Assembly (NCBI GenBank): GCA_026413225.1 | Contig: CM048553.1 | Span: forward strand, 20,336,501 to 20,400,500 | DNA length: 64,000 bases | Source: Otis tarda | Lineage: Eukaryota > Chordata > Aves > Otidiformes > Otididae | Direction: 5' to 3' | Shown here: in pieces, positions 1-10,790 of the stretch | How the letters are laid out: every line of letters starts with the position of its first letter | How positions within the stretch are numbered: position 1 is the stretch's first letter | Notes under the pieces: generated by a model | What the model was told of the DNA's origin: nothing | Databases searched by the model: none | Seen by the model: the letters and a program-made list of their open reading frames with translations, nothing else | Translations under genes and position numbers: made by a program

Positions 1-272
1 GGTTAAGAAGGAAGAAGAATTTGTCTACCATTCCCATAGAAGTATGCCAGTTAATGAGGGGGGAAAAAGAAAACCATTGCCTTTTCTGGTTCTTACAAAA
101 GTTAGCACCTAACAAAAAAAAAAAAGGAAAAAATTGATTTATTTTGAAATCTTGATGTAAAATACTTCAATGTTAATGGTTTTCATTCTGTAAGGAAGAT
201 TACTTTTATATAGAGATTTCTAATCCAAGTTTGTAGCTATGTGTGCATGTTTATCTCAACTTTAATATGGCT
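1..272. other. Upstream intron, no feature seen
   Basis: AT-rich sequence with an A run near 113-123. No exon, RNA gene or repeat family recognised. Inferred to be intron of NEBL upstream of exon 15901-15985. Confidence 0.6.
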
Positions 273-960
273 TTTGGCAGTCTCCCATAACATCGTTATA
301 GAGAAGTGGTGGAGTATGGGCTAGATAAATGGACATTGAGATGGACTGAAAACTGACTGAGCTGCCAGGCTCAGAGGGTTGTGATCAGTGGCACAAAGTC
401 CTGCTAGTGGCCAGTCACTAGTGATGTACCACAAGAGATAGTACTGGATCCAGTTATTTAATACCCTCCTTAAGGACCTGGGTGATGGGACAGAGTGCAC
501 CCTGAGCAAGTTTGCAGACGAAAGGGAACTGGAAAGAGTAGTGAATGCACGAGAGGGGGGTGCTGCTGCCCAGAGGGATCTCAAGAAGCTGAAGATATGG
601 GCTGACAGCAACCTCGTGAAGGGCAGCAAAGGGAAATGTCAAGTACTGCCCCTGGGGAGGAACAACTGGTCAGCCATCAGCCTCCTGGGCTGCGCTAAGA
701 AGAGTGTGGCCAGCAAGTCAAGGGAGGTGATCTTTCCCCTCTGCTCAGCCCTAATGGGACATGTCTGGAGTGGAGTGTCACAAAGATGAACTGAGGATGA
801 CTTTCCAGTGTGAGGGTGGTTGTACAGTGGCACAGATTTCCCAGCGTGGTTGTGGACAGAAAAGCACTGGACATGGTCCCAAGCAACCTGCTCTGGTTGA
901 CCATGCTTTGACAATTTTCAGAGGCCCTTCTAGCCTCAACTTTTCTGTGGTTCCATGATT
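273..960 (+). mobile_element. Old, internally deleted CR1 LINE fragment
   Basis: Sense-strand remnant of CR1. It begins within the reverse-transcriptase region (tctcccataacatc, then a stretch resembling the 'IENWLNCRAQRVVISGTKS' region of CR1 ORF2) and passes through [12 protein letters not shown], where the catalytic motif is destroyed. It then jumps to the SAISLLGCAKKSVASKSREVI region at about 660-750, and jumps again to 3'-terminal sequence (acagtggcacagatttccc, then ggacatggtccc) ending near tggttccatgatt. At least two internal deletions and many stops are present. It is clearly more diverged than the CR1 at 5850-8659 and looks like an older subfamily. Boundaries are good to about 20 bp. 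Confidence 0.82.
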
Positions 961-1650
961 TAGAAACACAGAGGCAAGCAGGTTTAGAAAAGCCATACAG
1001 AACTTGTACTGTTAAAATGTTAGAGCAGAAGTTGTTCTTGAAGTTTCTTCCTGGAGAGCAGAGTGGGTGGGAGTCTAATAGTACAACTCTAGCTTGGATT
1101 CCTTTGTTTCCTCTGTACTAGCAAATTAAAGATTGATGTGAAACTTGGTTGACTACACTGTTAAATTGCTAAAATTATGCCAGGCACAATAGCTTTAGCC
1201 TGTGCTAGTTACCCTCTCCCAGGCAGTTCTTAGGTATGGCTCTGTCCATGGCCAAGCTAACTTCTTCTCTCTCCAGGCAGTCTGGATGTGGTGGCCCTGT
1301 TTTGGACAGTAGAATAGACAGAACTGAATAGTTTTGATGTGGGCTGCTCCATGCCAGTTAGCCTCAGTACCAGAGACTATTGGTAGATGCTTTTTAATTT
1401 ACTAGCACAGATGTAGCCTTAAAGTCTAGGTCTTGGTTCCGTAGCTGGCAATCTGAAGAAATCTATCTTTTGCCAAAGCTCTAGCTCTCGTGTTTTTAGG
1501 CTCTTGAATCAACTGTATTTTCAGGGCAGGACCTCATCAGTCTTTTATATCTGATACGGAACCAGGAGACTAGACACTGTGTCTGAGCCAGAAGCCCCCA
1601 GAGACTGAGCTCCAAGTATCAACTTAATTTATAATAAATTAAAGAACCTT

Positions 1651-1690
1651 AAAAGACATTAGAAGACATTAAAAGACATATTAAAAGACC
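1651..1690. repeat. Four-copy decamer tandem repeat
   Basis: Four imperfect units of aaaagacatt; one carries A-to-G, and a 2-bp insertion (at) sits before the last, partial unit. A purine-rich minisatellite-like patch with no evident function. Confidence 0.75.
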
Positions 1691-4600
1691 TGGGAGGGAA
1701 AGAAAAAAAGAAGTGCTTGAAAGGCATAAAAAGTATTTGCATGGGAAATGTAAATGCATAGATTTTAAATTCTCAACAGCAAGAGCAGCTATGCTCTGTT
1801 GTTCCATTTTATTTCTTATTAGAGCAGGAATTCTATTCTTTAAACAGCTCTGCTGACAGTATTCCCTATACCTGTTCTTTGTAATATATCCGACTTCCCA
1901 TCAACATAGAACATTTAGTCTTTCACTGGTGAGCAATGCACAACCTATATGTTGTTAACAACTTCAACAAAGCCAGAGGTTTGTGTTTTTTTTTTTCCAA
2001 AGATATAATTTTATTCCACAAAAGTTATGGCTTGTGAAAATTGTTTTTTGTCAGTTTTTTTTGTTTTGGACTCCACCATAGCCTTTCACTATTTGGATTT
2101 CAGTCAAACTATGGATGTTCATCAAGCACGGAGTGCGGACAACTGTCACCCAGATATTTTAGTTTTCACTTGGATAATACGCTTAGCAAACTTGGTCTAT
2201 AGTGTGCAGAGGTTTTCCTTTTGCTTTTCTTGGCCACTGCTCTGCTCCACAGATGGTGGGATCTTCCCTACCTTCAGCAGAGTAGAAGTGATGATGCTAG
2301 ACACCTTGGAAATCTTTGTCTCTGGGTTTTGATGAAAATGCAAATAGAGCTCCGTCAGCCAAAGGCTCACGTGTGCTGGTGCAGGAGGACAGACGGAGGA
2401 AGGAGCATGGCACAACTGAGCTCTTCTGCAGACTTGAGCAATGTGTTTTAAGTTTCAAATGTGTTCTCGATTTTTGCAGTTTTAAGCAGATGCTTTACGA
2501 GATACTTTAAGCACTTGGAAATGCTCTAGTTTGAATGTTGAAAACTGTTTTTATTTTGTGCATTTGTTTTTGTGTTAGAAGTTATTTGTGGAAGGAACTC
2601 TATGCTCCAGTCTAGTAGGAGACTTCTTTCAGTGTAAACATCCATATGAAGCTCCCAGGAGTAATCTCAATACAAGTAAGGAAACAGAATTATATATCCA
2701 AGAGACATTTGCAGTGCAGTTCAGTTTTGGCAGAAGGCTTATAGCCTGTTAAGTTTTAAAACCAGCATTTTTGTTTCTCAAATATACAGAAAGTACAGAG
2801 TTTTTGTAATCTAAAAAATTTTTTTAGTCTAAATGACAAAGGACCTATAGAGGAAGCCATGTACTTTACCGGTGATTTGATACGAGTAGACTGGCACTCA
2901 GGTGATTTTAGTCACTGAACTGCTTCAGAGACCTAAGGCTTCTTCCTCACTAAGTTGCAAGAAATTGGTGGAAACCTGCTTCTTATTTCTGTGAACAGAC
3001 AGAGCTGGCTGGCTCACTGTGTGCTCACAGATTAACAGTAAATCTGAAAGAAAAATAAACTAACTTCCAATAGAAAACTTAGTTATTCTGTGGAAATTGA
3101 GTTAAAGTTGCTTATAAATAATTAAATTATTTACCGATTGCTTTTTCCTTCATTTTTATAAAATAAATATTTTGTTTTGCTTTTGTGAATTATTTTTATT
3201 AGTAATAATGTGTGTGTAATTGGACCAAAATTTGGTGAGAAAGTACTTAGCACTGTAGTGAAATAGCAGATGGAAAAAAGCCATTTTTGCCCCAAAATAA
3301 TTGACCAGCTGACATAAACTGTGTCAGTTCAAAGGAATCTCAAGGTCTTGCAACCTTGATTTATTAACTTCTTAAGATGATCATGTAATAGTATAACTTT
3401 CTTTTATGCTAGCAGGGAGAAAAGATGGAAAGCGAAGAGGAGAGGGTACAGTCCTTGCAACAATACCGATGGGGCGTTTAATTAGCAATGGCAATGGCAC
3501 CTGATTCTACTCAAAATAATTAACAGTCCATGAGGAGCAGAGAGCATAATGTATGCAGAAATCCTGGAGGTGTTTGCTGGATATTAGTGAAAATGTTACC
3601 TGGTTCTTGCTTTTTCATGATAAATAAATTTAAAATAATCTGTGGTTTGGTCTGATTACACAGGCTTTAGAATTAGGTACTTATAGACTGGATCTTCTGT
3701 GAGGTATGACATCCTGTGCCACAACTGTCGGTCATCGTGAGTGGTCTATGAACTATTACATAGAACTGTATTAAATTAATTTAATAATACATTGCCTTTA
3801 GCAAGGATTTATATTAAAAATTACATTCTCTTACCTTGTCAGCAGAATAGGCCAAAGCAGGCTTTCCTGAGAGTTTTCTTTATTTGCAAGCAAAAGCTGG
3901 ATGTATCATCCAATAATATTGTATGGGTGGTCAATGTGCTGTAGTATGAAATCTTATATGCTATACTAGCATAAACTATAATTTATAAAATGCTTGCATG
4001 ATGTAACATTTCTTTCTTCTTCTACTAATGCAAATTTTATACAAGTGGATACATTAAAGGAGAGACAGTTCAGAAAGCTGTACAGTTAACATAGCTGCTT
4101 AAAGTTTACACTATGTGAACAAGCAACTAGTAAAATTTTGAAATTATTAGAAATATTGTATTTAATATAAAAATACAAATTCATGCTTTCTCAAGGTATT
4201 TCTTTGTAGTATTAACGGATTTAAAACTTGTACTGTATTAAAAAAATCTGAGACCCTTCCAAAGAGGAAATAGTTTCTAAATAAATAAAATATAAAAATG
4301 GTACTAATAACAGGTCAAGTTCTTTTTTTTTTTTTTTTGAGGCTGTAAAAAGGAAACACTGAATATTTTTTGTCAGCTGTGACTTTTTATACACTATTAT
4401 TTGCCAACCCTGTTAGAAATGTAAAAGGAGAATGGCATCTCCACCCTACTAATTCTTTGATTTTCCACTTTGCAGAAAAATAAGTTTGTTTTTTTTTTTT
4501 TTTTCCTCTACCACACATGTAAACATAACTCTGTTTAGTTTGCTTTTTATTGTTGCTAGGTTGGTACTTCAATAGTTTTTTTCCAATATTCATATGATGA

Positions 4601-5315
4601 ATGTAGTTTTTATCTTATGCCATTTCTTTGTTATGCCATGATATTTAATGTGAAGAAATCTTTTGAAATCCTCCTGATTAACATTTAAGTGAGGTCACCT
4701 TAGCATATCTTAAACTACTGCTTGGGAGGGCCTTTCATGTCTTCATCGGTCAGGAGAAAGCTTGACTTGCTATGCAAACGCAGAGAGAGTTGCTCTTTGT
4801 ATATGAGGCAGGGTGACGTATGATGCTGCTCTGATGTAATGACCACATCTTAGAAGTGCCTTGCTGTGTATGAAGGATAGGAATAGGCTAGATGTGCTAT
4901 TGGAACATCAGGGAAATAATGTTGATTAAGCTACACTACTTGTAAAGATGCAGTTTAATGTAACATGGTGTTCCTTTTGGTATTGAAACGATTAAATAAA
5001 TTACCTAGGTAGTCTTTGACACATTTCATTGAATACAAATAGATTTTATTATCTGGGGAAGACTTACATAAATTATTTAGGTATACATACCTCTCATCAG
5101 AAATGAGGTGATGAAATGACAATATTTGGAAGAAAGGAAACTATAAAACTTTCAGCTGTAAACCCGGCAAGATTTGGTAGTCTTGATATGTAACATGGGA
5201 ACCCCTGGTGTTAGTCATGTACAGAAATACTGGTTTGTGGTAAGCAGAGAAAGCATTTACATGAGTAATTTTTTTGCATAAAAATTCTTATTACTTGAAA
5301 ATATTCCAGAATTTA

Positions 5316-5334
5316 GGGGGGCAGGGGGGAGGGG
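5316..5334 (+). repeat. G-rich run with G-quadruplex potential
   Basis: Runs of six, six and four G separated by CA and A. Enough G triplets exist for an intramolecular quadruplex on the + (transcribed-RNA sense) strand. Inference from base composition only. Confidence 0.4.
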
Positions 5335-5849
5335 AAGAGAGTACATTTATCATATTGTAAGTAAGAGCAGAATTTAGAAACTACTTGCATAACTCACTGT
5401 TGTGCTGCTTGAGATACTGATCCATTGCTGGTAGAATAATTAATAGGAAAATTTAGGAAATTTGTAGGAAAATTTGCCACTTCTGTACATATGAATTATT
5501 CCCAAGACAAACCCAGAACTTGAACAAACTTATCCTGTAGAGGTTTGGTAAATATCTGTATATGTGGCATGTCAGGACTATGCTGAAGTAGGCAGGCCAA
5601 GCATTTAGACCTGTGCAAAACATACTGCTTTTGTGATGTATGTTTGTGTACTCTTGCTGACATTCTTAAAAGAGGACAGCAAGATGTTGAAGGGATAAAA
5701 AAACATAGGCTATAGCAGCCAGGGGACATACTATGTGGTTTTTTTACTCTACTAGATCTGCTGCTGTAAATCAGCAAGTGAAGTTAGTGAGAAACTTGAC
5801 TTCAGTCTGTGTTTTTTGGTGTTCATTTTCATGGACTTTTGTCTCCTGG

Positions 5850-8659
5850 ATATTCTGAAAGGAAGCAGCGAGCAGGGCTACGACCTTGTTGGCATCACGG
5901 AGACGTGGTGGGACGACTCTTACAACTGGAGCGTCAACATGGAGGGGTACAGGCTTTTTAGAAAAGACAGGCAGGTAAGACGAGGAGTGGGTGTCGCTCT
6001 CTATGTCAGCAACCGGCTGGAGTGTGTGGAGCTCCGCCTGGGTATGGGGGAGGAGCTGACAGCTTATTGGTCAAGATCAGAGGGCAGGGACAGACAGGGG
6101 ATGTTACGGTGGGGGTCTGTAACAGGCCGCCTGGCCAGGAAGACAGAGCGGACGAGGCGCTCTATAGCCAGATAGGAGCAGCCTCACAGCGGTCACAAGC
6201 CCTGGTCCTCATGGGGGACTTCAACCACCCTGACATCTGTTGGAGAGACAACACGGCAGGGCACAGGCAGTCCAGGAGGTTCCTGGAATGCGTGGATGAT
6301 AACTTCCTCCTGCAGGCGATAGAGGAGCCGACAAGGAGGGGTGCCATGCTGGACCTTGTGCTCACCAACAGGGAGGGGCTGGTGGGGGACGTGAAACTGA
6401 TGGACAGCCTTGGCTGCAGTGACCATGACGCGGTGGAGTTCAAGATCCACGGGGCGGCGAGGAAACTGCACAGTAAGCTCTCTGCCCTAGATTTCAGGAA
6501 GGCGGACTTCGGCCTCTTCAGGAACCTCATGGGCAAAGTGCCATGGGAGGCGGCCCTGGAGGGAAGAGGGGCCCAGGAAAGTTGGTCCATATTTAAGGAG
6601 CACCTCCTCCAAGCTCAGCAGAGGTGCATCCCGATGAAGAAGAAGTCGGGCAAAAAGGCCAGGAGGCCAGCGTGGATGAGCAAGGAGCTCCTGGACCAAC
6701 TGAAAGTAAAGAAGGAAGCCTATAGAGGGTGGAAGCGGGGACAGGTAGCCTGGGAGGACTACTGAGTGGCTGTGCGAGCGGCCAGGGATAGGGTGAGGAA
6801 GGCTAAAGCCCTGATGGAATCGAATCTGGCCAGGGATATAAAAAGTAACAAGAAAAGCTTTTACAGGTATGTAGGGGACAAAAGAAAATCCAAGGAGAAT
6901 GTAGGCCCCCTCCGGAAGGTAACGGGTGTCGTGGTTACCCGGGATGTGGAGAAGGCTGAGGTACTCAATGACTTTTTTGCCTCAGTCTTCACTGATAAGG
7001 GCTCTTGTCTCCCCACCCAAGCTGTGGAAGGCACAGGCAGGGACTGCGAGGATGAAGAACTGCCCACGGTGCTCGAAGAGCAGGTTCGGGATCATCTAAG
7101 GAACTTGAAGGTGCACAAGTCCATGGGGCCTGATGAGATCCATCCGCGCGTCCTGAGGGAACTGGCGGATGAAGTTGCCAAGCCACTGGCCATCATATTT
7201 GAGAAATCGTGGCGGTCTGGTGAGGTCCCCGATGACTGGAAGAGAGGGAACATAACCCCCATTTTTAAAAAGGGGAGCAAGGAGGACCCGGGCAACTACA
7301 GGCTGGTCAGCCTCACCTCCGTGCCTGGCAAGGTCATGGAGCAGATTCTCCTGGAAACCATGCTAAGGCACATGGAGAGCAAGGAGGTGGTTGGTGACAG
7401 CCAACATGGCTTCACCAAGGGCAGATCGTGCCTGACCAATTTGGTGGCCTTTTATGACGGGGTAACAGCATCGGTGGACAAGGGACGGGCAACGGATATC
7501 ATCTACCTGGACTTGTGCAAGGCATTTGACACTGTCCCGCATGACATCCTTCTCTCTAAACTAGAGAGGCATGGGTTCGATGGATGGACCACTCGGTGGA
7601 TAAGGAGTTGGCTGGATGGCCGCACTCAGAGAGTGGTGGTCAACGGCTCAATGTCCAAGTGGAGACCGGTCACGAGTGGCGTCCCTCAGGGGTCCGTGTT
7701 GGGCCCGGCCCTGTTCAACATCTTTGTCGGCGACATGGACAGTGGGATAGAGTGCACCCTCAGCAAGTTCGCCAATGACACCAAGCTGTGTGGTGCCGTC
7801 GACTCGCTGGAAGGGAGGGATGCCATCCAGAGGGACCTGGACAGGCTGGAGAGGTGGGCCCATGCCAACCTCATGAAGTTCAACCCGGCCAAGTGCAAGG
7901 TCCTGCACCTGGGTCGTGGCAATCCCAGGCACAAATACAGGCTGGGCGGAGAATGGATTGAGAGCAGCCCTGAGGAGAAAGACTTGGGAGTGCTGGTAGA
8001 CGAGAGGCTCAACATGAGTGGGCAATGTGCCCTTGTGGCCCAGAAGGCCAACCGCATCCTGGGCTGCATCAAGAGGAGTGTGGCCAGCAGGTCGAGGGAG
8101 GTGATTCTGCCCCTCTACTCCGCCCTGGTGAGACCCCACCTGGAGTACTGTGTCCAGTTCTGGAGTCCCCAACACAAGAAGGACATGGACCAGTTGGAAA
8201 GGGTCCAGAGGAGGGCCACAAAGATGATCAGAGGGCTGGAGCACCTCTCCTATGAGGACAGGCTGAGAGAGTTGGGGCTGTTCAGCCTGGAGAAGAGGAG
8301 GCTCCGGGGAGACCTGATAGCGGTCTTCCAATACCTCAAGGGGGCCTACAGGAAAGATGGGGAGAGGCTGTTCAGTAGGGCCTCTTGTGGTAGGACAAGG
8401 GGTAATGGGTTTAAATTAGAAGGAGGTAGGTTTAGATTACATATTAGGAAAAAATTTTTTACAATGAGAGTTGTAGAGCACTGGAACAGGTTGCCCAGAG
8501 AGGTGGTGGATGCCCCATCCCTGGAAATGTTCAAGGCCAGACTGGATGAGGCTCTGAGCAACCTGATCTAGTCAGGGATGTCCCTGCTTCTTGCAGGGGG
8601 GTTGGACTAGATGACCTTTGAAGGTCCCTTCCAACTCTAACCATTCTATGATTCTATGA
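5850..8659 (+). mobile_element. CR1 LINE, 5'-truncated, relatively young copy
   Basis: About 2.8 kb of a CR1 non-LTR retrotransposon in the same orientation as NEBL. The 5' end is truncated inside the endonuclease domain of ORF2, the usual outcome of incomplete target-primed reverse transcription; homology becomes clear at about 5865. The 3' end carries the CR1 UTR (ggtcccttccaac) and ends in short ATTCTATG repeats instead of poly-A. A full-length CR1 is about 4.5 kb, so ORF1, the 5' UTR and the start of ORF2 are absent. It shares its 3' family with the copies at 9836-10790, 17961-18160 and 54794-55553. The high GC content of the body contrasts with the AT-rich intron around it. Confidence 0.95.
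5866..8571 (+). pseudogene. CR1 ORF2 remnant: AP endonuclease plus reverse transcriptase
   Basis: Encoded a replicase with an apurinic-like endonuclease followed by reverse transcriptase. Endonuclease motifs: ITETWW (from 5894) in the first frame; GDFNHPD (from 6214) and SDH (6418-6426) in the second. RT motifs: LDLCKAFD (motif A aspartate at 7510-7512), [10 protein letters not shown] (7678-7707) and FAND (7768-7779), followed by the C-terminal region ending DEALSNLI and TAG at 8569. Lesions: a frameshift at about 6058-6066, an in-frame TGA at 6763-6765 (after which the frame continues for 601 codons), and the first aspartate of the catalytic pair replaced by Asn (codon 7774-7776). The TGA and the Asn change both look like CpG decay. 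No start codon of its own; inactive as read. Confidence 0.93.
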
Positions 8660-9835
8660 ATGATAATAATCACACCATCTGGAAGAAAAGTATTCGAAAA
8701 TATTGAGGCATCAGCCTTTTGTTGTGCCACTGGTGATCACTTTAAAATAGTTAAAAGCAAAGTTTTCTTAAACACCTATGGGTTTTTTTTTTTGTGAATA
8801 GGTAATGTATTAAACCTAGGTGGGCTCTGGGTGAACTCATGGGGTGATCCCCTGGGAGCAGTCTAGCAGTGGCAAATGGTAAAATAGGTGTGTGTCTTCT
8901 CCCTTCTTGAGTGATTTCCTGTGCTCTTCAACAGATTTTGCTGTTGCAGTCAGATTTGTTGATCAATTTATGTTGCCACAGTTGCCTCTGCCTTCCAAGT
9001 CTTCCTGAACCTTCTGTGCATCTTTTGTGGAGCCTCCTCCAGTACTAGCTCTCACTTTTTGATCTGTTGTCAATGCCAATTAGTGTGCTGCCGATGGGTT
9101 CCTGCACAGCTCCGGGCTGCCCTGCAGTTCTCAGTGTGCTGATTCATTTTCTTTCCCCAAGCACTGGCATCTCATAGCTGAGGAATAGGTAAATTATTGA
9201 AAAGGTGAGTGCCTGGCTCCACTTATAACTCTGACAGTTCTACTTTTGACATCCACAGTGCTTGGATTTTACTCTTTTGATCTTTTTGCTAAATCTGGAT
9301 GCCACCTGGCTGAGATCTGTATTATACCAATTCTTTTAATTTTATGATGTTTCTAAAATATGAGCTGTGTCTCACTTCTGTTGTATTTTTTCAAATCTTT
9401 AAAATGGAAACATTTTGACCTGAATTTCTCAAGAAGGAAGACTCACCTGTTGACTTAACAATGTATCTTTCTATATATAATAAATATGAAATTGCAAAGG
9501 AGAGTTAAAAGAAAAATATAAGAAATGGAAAAAATAGGAGTATCACCAAAGAGCTGGAGGATTTTTTCATTCTGAAACAATTTTGGGTAGGAAGTGAGAA
9601 GACAGCAATCCTCGGTGGTTAGAGCATGCACCCAGCTGCCTGCATGACGTAGTGCCGGTGGTGGCCTGGTGGCACTTGGCCTTCTGTCTTTACTGACCCT
9701 GCTCCGAGCAGTTTTCAGAGGAGCTGGTTGAAATAAAAATCTCAGCATGGGAGCACTGCAAATTCAGACAAACCATCTATCTGCTGACTGATACCTGAAA
9801 GTGTATTTGGAGTAGGTTTCTTGGTCATCTTGGTA
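8660..9835. other. Spacer between two opposed CR1 copies
   Basis: 1.2 kb of single-copy-looking intron. No exon or repeat family recognised. A chance tRNA A-box-like string lies at 9611-9632 without cloverleaf support. Confidence 0.5.
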
Positions 9836-10790
9836 TTCATAGAATAATAGAATGGTTTGGGTTGGAAGGGACCTTCAAAGGTCATCTAGTCCAACCCCCC
9901 TGCAAGGAGCAGGGACATCTCCAACCAGATCAGGTTGCTCAGAGCCTCATCCAGTCTGGCCTTGAACATTTCCAGGGATGGGGCATCCACCACCTCCCTG
10001 GGCAACCTGTTCCAGTGTTCCAACACTCTCATTGTATAAATTTTTTTTCCTTATGTCCAGTCTAAATCTACCTCCCTCTATTTTGAAACCATTACCCCTT
10101 GTCCTGTCACAACAGGCCCTACTGAAGAGTTTATCCCCATCCTTCCTATAAGCCCCCTTTAGGTACTGGAATATCTCGATAATGTCTCCCCGGAGCCTTC
10201 TCTTCTCCAGGCTGAACAGCCCCAGCTCTCTCAGCCTTTCCTTGTAGGAGAGGTGCTCCAGGTCTCTTAATCTTTGTGGCCTCCCTCTGGACCCACTCCC
10301 TTTCCTGTACTGGGGACTCCAAAGCTGGACGCAGTACTCCAGGTGAAGTCTCACGAGAGCAGAATAGAGGTGCAGAATCACTTCCATCGACCTGCTGACC
10401 ACGCTTCTTTTGATGCAGCCCAGGATGCGGTTGGCTTTTTGGGCTGCAAGCGTACATTACTGGCTCATGTCCAGCTTCTCATCCACCAGTACCCCCAAGT
10501 CCTTCTCCTCAGGGCTGCTCTCAATCTGTTCCCCACCAAGTCTGTATCTGTGCCTGGGATTGCCCCAACCCATGTGCAGGACCTTGCACTTGACCTTGTT
10601 CAACTTAATGAGGTTTGCGCAGGCCCATCTCTCCAGCCTGTCAAGGCCTCTGTGGACGGCATCCCTTCCCTCCAGCGTGTTGACTGCGTTACCCAGCTTG
10701 GTGTTGTCAGTGAGCTTGCTGAGGGTGCACTGTCTCCCACTGTTCATGTTGCTGACAAAGATGCTAAACAGGGCCAGTCCACTGGAGCTG
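9836..10790 (-). mobile_element. CR1 LINE 3' portion, antisense to NEBL
   Basis: Reverse-complement CR1. The left edge is the 3' terminus (ttcatagaat, then gttggaagggacc); the right edge is a 5' truncation within RT, just after motif B (inferred from VL..P..F.IFVSNMNSG on the minus strand). Minus-strand frames cover the RT C-terminal half: 10457-10747 includes CTLSKLTDNTKLG, with the catalytic region altered, and 9947-10402 includes [20 protein letters not shown] and later [19 protein letters not shown]. Frame breaks lie between them. More diverged from the others than the 5850-8659 copy. Confidence 0.93.

Larger units (their letters stand above)
961..5849. other. Intronic stretch without a gene
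   Basis: No exon or known repeat family recognised over 4.9 kb. Contains a short decamer repeat (1651-1690), T runs at 4323-4338 and 4489-4504, and a G-rich run at 5316-5334. Open frames here are short and lack splice or domain support. Confidence 0.55.

Noticed and set aside
7648-8331. 227-codon open frame on the - strand
   Set aside because: It is the antisense shadow of the CR1 reverse-transcriptase region on the + strand.
9611-9632. tRNA A-box-like string (ggtggttagagcatg)
   Set aside because: No matching B box at the right spacing and no cloverleaf could be drawn.
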